Assembly (NCBI RefSeq): GCF_022581195.2
Contig: NC_061465.1
Location: 11,968,501 to 12,032,500 of the forward strand
DNA length: 64,000 nt
Source of the DNA: Helicoverpa zea
Taxonomy: Eukaryota > Arthropoda > Insecta > Lepidoptera > Noctuidae
Direction: 5' to 3'
In this document: one piece after another, positions 50,165-61,549 of the stretch
Layout of the letters: the number at the start of each line of letters is the position of its first letter
Position numbering within the stretch: position 1 is the stretch's first letter
The notes under the pieces: generated by a model
Seen by the model: the letters and a program-made list of their open reading frames with translations, nothing else
The model's database searches: none
What the model was told of the DNA's origin: nothing
Program-made: the position numbers and the translations under genes

Positions 50165-51093
50165 GATCCATCATAATTAAACAAACCCAATATATATTAA
50201 TACTACTACAAAACGTCCCGTATTCACCCGATCACGTACCGTCAACAAATCAGTTGATTTAGGCCACTCTCTAACTACCCTTCCGGCGGCTATCGGTACT
50301 AATTGCAAGGATTATTGCCAGACAATGTCTTGTTGTTTGAGTTGTTACAAGAATTTGTCAAAGTATGGTTTATTAGGTTCTGTACTAGGCTTAGCATGTG
50401 GTGTCACTCGATCTATGGCGTGAATTTTAATATGGTCAAATGTTCACCTCTGGCATTCATTGCGGTAAAAAAGTTCTTCCCAAATCTAAATGAGGTATTT
50501 TAACTTACGAGAAAAAAACAACTACATTTAAATTAAAAAACAAATGAAAATGAAATCAAGTAATTGACTTCAAAACGAACCTATCAGTTACATTTCCAAA
50601 ATTCGTTCAAGATTTTAATATGTAATTATTTTACAATTTTCTGACAATTACTAGAAACTTTCAGACAGAAGCAATAATTTCCTATATTATTGCAGCTAAC
50701 ACATATATCCATTATCATCTAATCTTACACAACCAATATAATACATTCGAGAGTAAATATATCTCATGTTACATACAGGCCATTACAGGATATGATTTCT
50801 GGGCACTGTCCAATTTTGTCTTATATTCTAGGTATAGACAGGATCATGTCTAGAAAAACATCTAGGTATTTTTTGCTAGAATTGAAATAAGAAAAATCTT
50901 CTGTTACTTACTACAAAAAAATCTTCGTTGTGATTTTTCTACTTATAAGTATGTACGTACCAAGATTTTAGAAAAATAACAGTCAAAATACATAATAAAA
51001 AGTAAGTATACATAATTTAAAATAAAAGCTGTGTAGGAATAGATTGACAACAATTAGAATGATTTTCTTAGAAATAAATAACTTTAAATACTA

Positions 51094-51293
51094 CTAGCCG
51101 TTTTCCCGCGGTTTCACCCGCGTCCCGTGGTAACTACTGCCCGTACCGGGATAAAATATAGCCTATATTACTCGTGGATAATGTAGCTTTCGAATGGTGA
51201 AAGAATTTTTAAAAACTGTCCAGTAGTTTTCGAGCCTATTCATTACAACCAAACAAACAAACAAAGTTATCCTCTTAATAATATTAGTATAGA
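51094..51293 (-). mobile_element. Helitron-like element
   Basis: The minus-strand text runs from TCTATACTAATATTATTAAGAGG to CGCGGGAAAACGGCTAG before T. The body has a tttgtttg run, ccattcgaaag and gagtaatataggct, matching 59453-59625. The base before the 5' end is G, not A. Confidence 0.65.
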
Positions 51294-52819
51294 CAACAAA
51301 AGTCCATTATAAAAATTTGAATATATAAACTAAAGATATTACAGAATCCTGTCAAGTGTTCCTCCGTCTCAGGCGAGGCACTCTCAAGCCTTCGATACTC
51401 ACAGTGCTTACTCTTTGACACTCTTTTCTCTCGCACTTTTGCCTTGCAATGTGCGAAGGATTTTTGGGTAGGATTATAACTTCATATACGTTCAAATTGA
51501 TACTGTATACTTACTACGTAAACAAAATATAACAGAAAGTTTATCTACACAATTTTGCAGAAGTAATTTTGAATTGATAGTTACAATAATTTGCCTCTGA
51601 TTTTCGATTTGGTTAACATATTCACTTGTATAGTTTTTCGTAGTTCCTGATTATATGTAAAAAATTTTGCTCCCACTTTATAATAATTTAATCAAAAATG
51701 AAATAATTGATTAAAACATGGAAAATGATAAACAGAAACCTATATGCTATTCTGATATAAGTGCCGAAGTTTATTAAACTCCTTCGAGAACTTTTATCAT
51801 AACAGAATTAACAATATACTTACCTACATCCTTACAATATATGTACTCTCGCATTTATAGTATTATAACAGATATTTATTCATTTACGTAGATATTTTCT
51901 ACGAATTTACAAAAAATAAACAAATTAAGATTAAAAACTAGCTTAAAAACAAAACGATATTAAATAATCTATCCCCTTGGCCAATATCTCACGTAGAAAT
52001 TTGAGCTCAGCAATCCATCCATATTTCCGTAATATTACCAGCGGAGTGCAATTCGCGAAGCCGCCGGGAGTTGCATGGCTTCGGCTTTGAGCACCAGATC
52101 CCAAAGAGATGTACTCGTAGGATCATTTTCTCTACGAATTCACTGGAACGTATCTTCGGTGTAAATTTATTTTGAAAATACAGGGATGCAGTCAAAATTA
52201 TTAATATTTTGCTTTTATTTTTGGAAAAACTTACAGAATTTTAATCTAATTATTACAGAAAAACTTAATTTGCAAGTTTTCAAATTTTTCAGTTTTAGTG
52301 CATAATAATTGGCGTGTCATGGCGTGAAAGCCTAATAAAATACTGTAAAAAAATTATCTTCATTAATTAAATTATCTGTTCAACCAGTAGTAACAAATCT
52401 TAAATGATCATGTAAAAAATTCAAAATTTCAAAATTATTAACATTTGATATTTTAACTTTTCCCCACATAAGTCATATCATTAAAATTAAAAGCTAAATG
52501 GATCGCTGTCCCTCGAAGTGCAGTTTTCTTAAATCATCGTCCTCTTTTCATTGAGGCTAGCTTTCAGAGCACGTGCGGCACATCTTCGTGTGGGGCCTCG
52601 AAGTAAGCGTTGATAAGCTTTACAACCACAATTTTGAAGGCTGGATCATGTGGCTTTGGGTATAGTTGTCATTCAGAATCACACAATTTGTGAAGGTGTA
52701 AAGAATAGTGTATAACATAGCATTACTAGCTTAAAAGTGATTGTAAATCAAGATAACATTAGCTTTGTTTACAGCAAATAACTGACTTTATTTGCATTTT
52801 TTATAGTTACATTAATTGA

Positions 52820-53080
52820 CAACCTCGCTGGCGCAATGGTCACCATGCCGGACTGCCGAATCTGAGGTCCCGGGTTCGATTCCCGGCTCGGTCGACATTT
52901 GTGTGATGAGCATGCTTGTTAGCCGTGGTCTGGGTGTTACAATATGTATTTATAAATATGTATATATGTAGCTATATGTAGTTTATCAGTTGTGTTAGCG
53001 TGTTATGGGTATAACACAAGTTAATTAATAACTTACCATGGGGCTAACCGACCGTGTGTGAAAAGATGTCCCGACATTAT
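52820..53080 (+). repeat. tRNA-derived SINE, full length
   Basis: The head has an A-box-like TGGCGCAATGG and a B-box GGTTCGATTCCCGG. The body and tail are nearly identical to 41588-41852. Confidence 0.85.
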
Positions 53081-53233
53081 TATGTCTAAGCACAATAAAC
53101 AGTTATCCTTCAAAGTTTTTAACAATGGCTAGATAGACTATGCAATAGAAAATCTTTAAAACTTTTGCAAAACGCTGAAAAGGTTACAACTAAAAGGGTT
53201 TAGAAATCTGTGTTTTCATTTTTAAAATCGGTA

Positions 53234-53273
53234 AAAAATCAAAACCAAACGGGCACGTTTGGTTTTGATTTTT
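53234..53273. repeat. Perfect 18-bp inverted repeat
   Basis: aaaaatcaaaaccaaacg and its exact reverse complement are separated by the four bases ggca. Confidence 0.85.
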
Positions 53274-53559
53274 CTATTACATGAATGAACATTACAGCCT
53301 TCATCTCTCCGCTGTCCTCAGGTCCCCACCGGGCTAACATGCAAATGTTCTAACACGAACTAACGAGGCACTCGACTCGCTTCTAACGAGTGCTATTCGA
53401 AGCGCTGTCACTCGGCCATTACTCAACACTCACTACTCAATTTTACACTTCATTTTTCTTGTATTGTGTGGTAATGTAAGGGGTGAAGATAGGATGTAGT
53501 GGGGTGTCACCAGTCTCGTATTGCAGACCATTGGTCGCAATGGTCGTAAACGCGACTGC

Positions 53560-53780
53560 CGTCTATGTCGTTTCCCGAGTCTTTACAGAATTGTTTGGTG
53601 GGTTTTGGATATTTTCGCAAAGCAGCCCAGAGTCTGGGAGTTGGTGGAGTTACGCACCCGTGTCTGTCAGGGCACGTAAATGCAGTGTCACTGGATGCTA
53701 ACTGTAGCAGTCGTTGTTATAATTACACGTCAGATGCGTCAGTCGGATTTTAGAAATCTCCGTCAGTCATTAGGGTTTGT
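53560..53780. repeat. Probable dispersed repeat (SINE/LINE-like body)
   Basis: The segments ttttcgcaaagcagcccagagtctgggag, gttacgcacccgtgtctgtcagggcacgta and gtcagtcattagggttt recall a repeat often seen in moth genomes. Its GC content is higher than the flanks. No protein domain is visible in the frames of 62-72 codons. Identification is from memory. Confidence 0.35.
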
Positions 53781-54559
53781 TAGGTAGTTAGTAATCACAC
53801 ACCTACAGTTGAGTTAGTATATTGTTGAGTTAGTATATGTTATACATTTTATTGTTCCAAAGTAAAAAGAATTATGCACAAATGGCTTGTATATTATTAT
53901 TTACTATTGAAACAGTTCCTACTAATAACTTGAGGCAAATAAGTGGTTGATTGCTCTAATGTTTTTATCAGGCTCTGAGATAACAATTACTGTTTGATAT
54001 GAATAATATACTTTTAATGAACTACATGAATGATGATGTTATAGTAATAACATCATAATGTTCAACAAAGTGTTTAGCTTAACCACAAAAAAAAATAATA
54101 ACTTTATAATGGTTGAGCCAATTAAAATGACACGTACCTAAGAACCACAGCCGGCAAACCAGCTTACAACTAAAAAAACTCATCCGAATCGGTACATTCT
54201 TTTTGGAACTATGGTGCCATATACAAACACACATAGCGGTCAAACTTATAACACCTCTTTTTGCTCTGAGAGTTCAAAATAACCTTTAACAGAACTCCAA
54301 AGTTACTACTATATTTTTAAGAAAACCTGTTTTATCTCAACTTTTAAGGAAAGTGATCCTTTGCAACAATTTTCAGGTCAAGCGAGTGGGTACATTTATC
54401 TAAAGCAAGAGGAATGTCAACTGCGGACAGTACTTGGGACTTTCATCGTATGCTTAGATTTTGTAAAAGATTTTGGCAACTTGGCTCAATTTGGGGAAGA
54501 TTAAAAAAATGTGTCAAAATGTGATTTGGATTTTGGTTCGCTTATTTTGACTCATTTTT

Positions 54560-54735
54560 TTATTTTATACAAAGTGTTCTCCCACGGTATCACTCGCGTC
54601 CCGTGGAAACTACAGCAAGTAACTGGATAAAATATAGCCGAGGATAATGCAGCTTCCCAACTAATTTGAAAAATTGTTCAAGTCGTTTTGGAGCCAAACC
54701 AACAATCAAATCATTCCTCTTTATAATACTAATGT
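54560..54735 (-). repeat. Degenerate Helitron-like repeat
   Basis: The segments cccacggtatcactcgcgtcccgtgg, gataaaatatagcc and cctctttataatactaatg follow the element at 51094-51293 in order, but the CTAG end is lost. Confidence 0.5.
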
Positions 54736-55549
54736 GTACATTTTCTAATTGTTACAGTCGCTGGATATGGTCTTTAATTGCAACGGGTCACACTTAATAA
54801 AAAAAAAACCTTTATTTAAGATACTTGGAATCACATCAAAATATAACAACCTTCTACAGTCCAGTAAAACTAAAAATAGCGTCCCACTATCCACTACACA
54901 GTTCTTTGAGACCACACTCATCAACACTGACACGAAACTAATTAGAGCATCCCCCTAATTGTATGCAGACGTGCGTTTGTTCACCTAGCATGGGATGAAG
55001 TCAGCGTTATATGCATGCATGCTTACTTGCATTATGCAGCTCTGTGGGGAGTTTAGAAGTGAAACTTGTGGTTTAGTCTTTATTGTTGTTAGTTGGGTGT
55101 GTTTTCTATTTGGCAAGTAATATTGCTTAGGTAGAGTCATCCAAATTGCTAGTGCAATAGATAATTACTTATATATCATACTGAGATCCAGTTGCATCAT
55201 TTATCTGTAATGATAGCCAAATCATAATCCGCAGTATACACGCCGCCCATCGGTCAAATCGGCGATCTGAAAATGGTTCGGTTATCGTTAAAGTTAAATG
55301 GTGCAAGACAGTAAAAACCGCGGAGTCTAAATAAGAAGGATTGAATGAATTTTATACAAGTCTTTTTTACTACTGTCAGTGCCCAGGTTTCTAGTGTGCT
55401 ATGTATAATGGTATGGTGATGCTAATGAATCTACCGTCATCACAGCCGAAAAACCGTCCAACGCTGGACGCTGAAGTCTATCTTGTGAAACTAGTTAAGA
55501 AAAGCTTACTTACTCAGACCTGCAATATAAAACGTTTGAGAACCTACTA

Positions 55550-55676
55550 TGGCCCAAGTCCACCGACAACATAATTCCCCGTTTTCCGTAGAAAAAATGG
55601 TTACTTTAAACATTTAAAATGAAAACATGTAGTTAATTGTTGTTTTAAGATAACGGACGATTATGTTGTCGGTATA
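55550..55676. mobile_element. Short MITE with 25-bp TIRs
   Basis: The left end ggcccaagtccaccgacaacataat is mirrored by attatgttgtcggtatactcgggcc at the right, with three mismatches over 25 bp. The spacer is about 75 bp. No gene. Confidence 0.65.
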
Positions 55677-55699
55677 CTCGGGCCTAAGTCAGTTCCTTG

Positions 55700-58600
55700 A
55701 TGAATATTCAGAAGTCGTAAACTTCCCGGCTGCTAAGTTGTGCGGGAAACGAGGAAACTCATCACTTTCCCCAATAGGTGATTTATCTCAAATACGAGAT
55801 GCAAGCTTCTGAACAAAGTAATAAAAAACATCTTTATTTGTTTTTGGTAGTTATTTTGGTGATTTGCGCCACAATGCCCAAATTCGTAAAAAAGTGCAGA
55901 GATGAATGGTAGTGCTTCATATACCTAACAATGATCAGGTAATTTGGCCGGAACCAAATAAAAATTTTGATGTGATTCACCTTAAAATAAACTACTAGCT
56001 AATTTAAAACAATTGAGTGTAGATTTTAAATATTAAGTAACTATGTTTGGCTGTAGTAAAAATAAAAGTTGAAAATTATCGAGAATTATTGTAACCAATA
56101 ATTTGTCTCAACTTATGCTTGATTTCTAGAAGAAATAACAGAAACTGAAAAAACCCCTTGCTAAATTTTTTATACAAAAATTCCGTGATTTTTCATATAA
56201 TTGCAAAAACCAGCACATTATAAAGCATAACATACGAACAGAAGGTGCCGAAGCCTCATGAATAAAAAGATGCAATCCTCCTCGGATGGCGACACTATTG
56301 CCCACTACGACCGCTTTGTCGATGCTTTATTTCGATAAGTCTGGCTCGCATCATGTATGAAATAAATATTTATTTTGACTTTCTTGTTGTGGTCAGACTT
56401 TTTAAATTATTGCACATTTTTTTATAAGTTAGGTAGGTATATTACGTGCTGGAACTACGGGATTGTGCGAAAGAGTGACCGCGGCTCTGGTACATAAAGG
56501 GCTTCAGAAGGAACATGATGGGTGTTTGTCAGTAAGAATCTGACACACATTGTCAGTGGTGCAATATAGGTCTTGAATAGTGCAGATGATGGAGCACATT
56601 GGACAGCACAGAGGGTTCTGCATAGGTGTCAGTGTAACCACCACATAACACCAAGAGGGATATTAAATGGTTTGCTCTAAAGTGGGCCGCAGCATTTTCC
56701 TAAAAATATCCCATAGTAGTTCCCACAGTCGGAAGAACTCATGTCTAAGTCAAAGCAAGTAAACTATTGCTGGTCAATCTGAATAAATAAAAATAAAGCC
56801 AACCGAAAGTAGGATAGTGTGAGTTTGGTAATTGCACAATCAAATCAAGGACTCTGTAAAGAAAACAATTATTTGAGGTCAAATAAACAAACGCGAAATA
56901 TTCATAACAATATTTCGTTCATTAACCCGACCTAGAAATCCAAGTTAAATTAACTACAACACCATAACAAGCCTATAGGCTAAATAGCAAATATTCCCAT
57001 TTCATAGAAAACTCCCATAAACACTCCATTGGGCTAAAACTTTCAGTTGTCAACAACATAACGAGATATATTAAGACCCCATCATACTATGACCTAGTAA
57101 GCCCATTTAGTAAATATTTCATACTATAACTATAAATTTTGCTTGATTTCCCCAGAGTTAGAAGACTAGCTTGATAGTATTAATTTTCGATATACACGTT
57201 ATTCGTTCGTTATTCGTAGAACTTATTTCAGAAGGTTCAAGACAATTTTCAGTGAAAATCCTTGATTCAAGTGACTCTCTTTCATGTAATTTTTCTTCCG
57301 TCTTATGTATAAAAATATATGATTTGAGAAACTTCAGACACACGGAACAATACCTATAGAAAAAAGCTTCTATTTATAAAATAACAAAAGTCTAACTTTT
57401 TTTATAAAAATAACATAAGCCTAGAATTTTTCCGAATTCCATTGATAAACAAACAAAATTATTGGAAACATACTTATTTAGTTACTCACAAAAATAGAAT
57501 TATTTGGAACAATTGTTCGCTAACAGGAAATTGAACTGCGACCCCTGACTTACTGAATTCCGAGGAAAAAGTTGATTCAGTACGGATTTATATTCACGGC
57601 TGATTAATTCTGATAGACTGACAGACTTAAAGATTTCCAATAAATAAATGAAAATGTGACAGATCTTTATTATTACACCCACATTTTGTTACATTGAAGC
57701 ATCGATGAGGCAGCTAAGAAAAAATATTTTTTAAAATATATTTAAAACATATTTTTTTCCTTCCCGGGAATTGAACCTAAGATCTTATGTTCAACTTTCA
57801 TTTTTGTAGCGTTTTCCTACTAGCGGTTCGTACGCAAACAACTATCGAACTATCAACAACTGACGAATCAACTTTGAAAAATCAGCTAATATGAAAGTGT
57901 CAATAATATACATAAATATAAAATATTATAAAATAGCCAACTAAGCCGTTAACATCTTTCAATGTTCCACATATAGGATACATAGAGATATGTTTTATTT
58001 TCTACAATGCCACAAAAACTTCTATTTTTTATAGAGGTCATTGACTGTAAGTTGACCTACAGCCATAACCTATCAGATAAAAGACTAGACACAGATCTAG
58101 ATCTGCCAAAAGACGAGAGTAAGCAACTTGAACACTTTACCATGTACTTCAATAAATAATAGTAACATACTATTAAATAAAGAAAACATTTATTTATGGA
58201 ACATTGACCTCCCAAAAATAAAAATTACACGCATAATAATTCTTCGAAATATAATTTTAAACAATGCGTAAATTTTTATTATAGGTACTAATAAAAATAA
58301 AATAACAATAAATAAAATGCTTTATTAATAAAATTGCATCAATAAAGTTCGGATCGCATTAGCATTCCAATAATTTTGATATCAATTTAATGATAACGTA
58401 TTTATTTAAATAATAAATGCGACCAAGCATTGGTATTTAATTCGAACATTTATTTTTATTTATTAGTGTGTAGTTTATAAAATGAAATACTATATGTTTT
58501 CATTTAGTAGGTACTGGGGACGTTATATCATTTTAATGGAAAAGGCATAAAGGAAAATAAAGATGATAAATAAGACTTTTTAAATAGATATCTCAAAAAT
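55700..58600. other. Gene-poor stretch
   Basis: Only frames of about 60 codons, on both strands. A decayed SINE head is likely at 57763-57830 (cccgggaattgaacctaagat, inverted B box). Nothing else is supported. Confidence 0.4.
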
Positions 58601-58649
58601 ATTTACGTTAACATAACTCACAGAAAAAAAAATAAATAGCTAAACTTAC

Positions 58650-58873
58650 ATACACCGTAAGAAAGGTAACATTTTCCGAAACCTTATCTTTATATCCTCC
58701 AAAAAACTCCATGTAACACGGAAATTTTTCACAATAACTTTCTTTGTGGAATAACATTCTTGGGCCATAAAGGGCTCGATGTCGCCACAAAGGAAACTAA
58801 TATAGAATGCCATCAAAATTATGAACGCTCCCAAGTTTATGTGAGCGTCAATTGTAAACTTTTCGTAATAAAA
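58650..58873 (-). other. Possible orphan coding exon with a membrane-like segment
   Basis: An open minus-strand block runs from an AG at about 58874 to a good donor (GTAT|GTAAGT) at 58649. It reads about 74 codons, including a hydrophobic stretch (LGAFIILMAFYISFLCG) followed by basic, amphipathic text. It could be one exon of a membrane protein such as a chemoreceptor. No matching neighbour exon was found, and the acceptor lacks a pyrimidine tract. Confidence 0.2.
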
Positions 58874-59064
58874 TGTCGCGTTTTTCTACCTAGTCTCCAG
58901 GTTTTACGGGTTTTATTATAGTTATGAATAACCTACCGAGCTGGTACATACCCACTTCATTTGGCTTCTGAAATAAAAATAATTGGTAAATAAAAAACAA
59001 ATAAACACTGGTTAGGTAGGCCGGCCATTTTTGTAATTGAAAACTTTCTATAATCTATACTAAT

Positions 59065-59445
59065 ATTAATCCTCCGAGCCTTTTCCCAATCATGTTGAGG
59101 TCGGCTTCCAGTCTAACCGGATTCAGCTGAGTACCAGTGCTTTACAAGAAGCGACTGCCTATCTGACCTCCTCAACCCAGTTACTCGGGCAACCCGATAC
59201 CCCTTGGTTAGACTGGTGTCAGACTTACTGGCTTCTGACTACCCGTAACGACTGCCAAGGATGTTCAATGACAGCCGGGACCTACAGTTTAACGTGCCAT
59301 CCGAAACACAGTCCATGGTGTCTAAGATATACTTAGAAAGTACATACAAACTTAGAAAAGTTGCATTGGTACTTGCCTGACCTGGGATCGAACCCGCGCC
59401 CACATACGTGAGAGGTCCTTTACCCACTAGACCACCACGACTTTT
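59065..59445 (-). repeat. Full-length tRNA-derived SINE
   Basis: Read on the minus strand, the head is AGTCGTGGTGGTCTAGTGGG (A box) with GCGGGTTCGATCCCAGGTCA (B box). The body contains gccaaggatgttcaatg inverted, and the tail ends aaaaggctcggaggattaatatta. It is the best copy of the family also seen at 11588, 35690 and 41400. The head gives the RNA polymerase III promoter. Confidence 0.8.
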
Positions 59446-59452
59446 TTAATAA

Positions 59453-59625
59453 TCTATACTAATATTATAAAGAGGAAAACTATGTTTGTTTGTTTGGTTG
59501 CAATGAATAGGCTCAAAAACTACTGCGCCGTTTAAAAAAATTCTTTCACCATTCGAAAGCAATATTATCCACGAGTAACATAGGGTTACCACGAGAAGTG
59601 GGTAAAACCGCGAAAAAACGGCTAG
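59453..59625 (+). mobile_element. Helitron-like element, 173 bp
   Basis: It starts TCTATACTAATATTATAAAGAGG after A and ends CGCGAAAAAACGGCTAG before T. It abuts the head of the SINE at 59065-59445. Confidence 0.7.
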
Positions 59626-61419
59626 TGTATTCATAAGTCTGTTCTCTTACTGAACATTCTCATTGGCGCGTTTTCCTTCATAGTGAATCATCTAATTAAA
59701 AATTGGTTCAGCCAAAAACGACTTGCGCACAAACATACATACATAAAGTTCGAACTGCAAACCTCCTGTTTTTGAAGTCTTCAGTTTATATGAAGAAATC
59801 ATTGTACATATTTATACCTATCATATCATTCTGAAATGAGGCAATATGAACACAATACCCATACACACAAGAATGCACTTATGTTAGTCATTCAATGACA
59901 CGTGCTAACATTCAAGTCAAACTAACAACCGCATTTATATTTACCAAAGAATTTCCAACGGTCCCTGGTCTCCAAGCTCAAATAACAGTGTTAGTTACCT
60001 CTTACAGCTCTCAAACTGAAGTAGCAAATAGTAAACTGCTTGCATACTTTATTAGCAAAGCACACGACAAACTGTGACTATGCTAACAACTTGTGCTTAG
60101 GTACCAAGCGGCTTGCTACTGCTTAGAAGGATCACACACTGCAAATGTATGAAGGAGAGTTTGCAACGCAACAGTGTTAAAGAAATTGCAGTAATACTTA
60201 TTTATTATATGCATTTTTTTTGTAGGTATAAGTAAGTCTAGAAACACGGTGTGTATGCAGGAATGGTTTAATAGTAATCTATTCAATTAAAATGATCACC
60301 TTACTATATATACAACCTTAAACTACTTATCTTTATACAAAACTAAAAATAAAATACAATATACAAAATATATGTATTTAAACATAAAACATGAACATGA
60401 ACAACACCTAACTTGATAATTGTACTCGCTGAGGATCCATGATTCAATTCGCATTTGACTGATTTTTCACTGCTGCTAAATGAATAGAATTCAATAGATA
60501 CAGTTCAGTGACCAAAATGGGCAACTAGCAAATATTCAAAGATTTTTATTAAAGCCATTTAAATTTCAGTCTTTTATAACTGAAATTTCAGCCGCATCGT
60601 ATCACAGCATGATGCCAGTGTGAGATACCTTTACGACGTAACAAAACTGGACATTTTAGTGTAACCCAGAACAATTATTGTCTGTAAACATTAGTAGTTA
60701 TGCTAACGAGATAGTTTTAACTTTAAACGGTTTTATTCAATGTCTTTGTGCCAACGTAGGGGATGCTGAAATATTTTATTGCCCATTTGGTGTTTCAGTA
60801 ATTTTGGAAATTGCTTTGTTGGGCCCATAGTTGCATAGCGTGACTGCTTTGCATAGGTTCTCGAGTTCGATCCCTACAACACAACGACCGAATAATACGA
60901 GATTTCTGAAAGTACATCATTTGTATTTAAAAAGTAAAGAATTTCTCCAGCACAGTACTGTATTCATGGTGCAACAACTGGTTATTCAATTTAAAGCTAT
61001 ATTGCGCAAACGACAAGTATGAGTTCAAACAGAACTTACATCCACTAAAAGTTCAACACGCATTAGAGATAAAAAACAATAATATTAAAAAAAACACGAA
61101 AGTGAATAAAATCCACTAACCACAATATCACAATTCACCAATAAACCAAAAAAACATATTTTTAAAAATCTTCAACTATATCCGTAACAGTAGTTTTATT
61201 TAAATGTCTGATATTCGTTTGTGTCAGAACTCAAAATCGAATATCACAATTGACATACAAAAAAGTGGCTTAAATAAATATAAAAAAAAAATATGTGTCA
61301 CACAGCATAGAAATAGCGAAAGGACTTTCGAAGGACCAAAATAGTTGGAACACCTGACGTGCCTCTCAACACGCATGCGTGAAAACTTCGCCCGCCTTGC
61401 TTCGTAGTTATGCCTCAGT

Positions 61420-61549
61420 GTCGTATGGCCCCCGCCGCGTATCAACCGTTTGGCGTACCGTTCGTTCGGCGTTTCAACCGCGCGAAACGCAGTGTCGTGT
61501 TATCATAGTGGTGTTTGATTTAAACTGTGATATGTGATGAGTGATAAAG
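61420..61549 (+). promoter_or_regulatory. Possible CpG-rich promoter and first exon of a gene leaving the window
   Basis: From about 61370 to 61500 the sequence is much richer in GC and CpG than its surroundings (cgtaccgttcgttcggcg, aaccgcgcgaaacgcagtg) and has TCAGTG / GCAGTG initiator-like motifs. Downstream, ATG AGT GAT AAA G (61537-61549) runs straight into GTAAGT. This is the picture of a short first coding exon before a long intron. No second exon is seen before 64000, so the gene is hypothetical. Confidence 0.35.
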
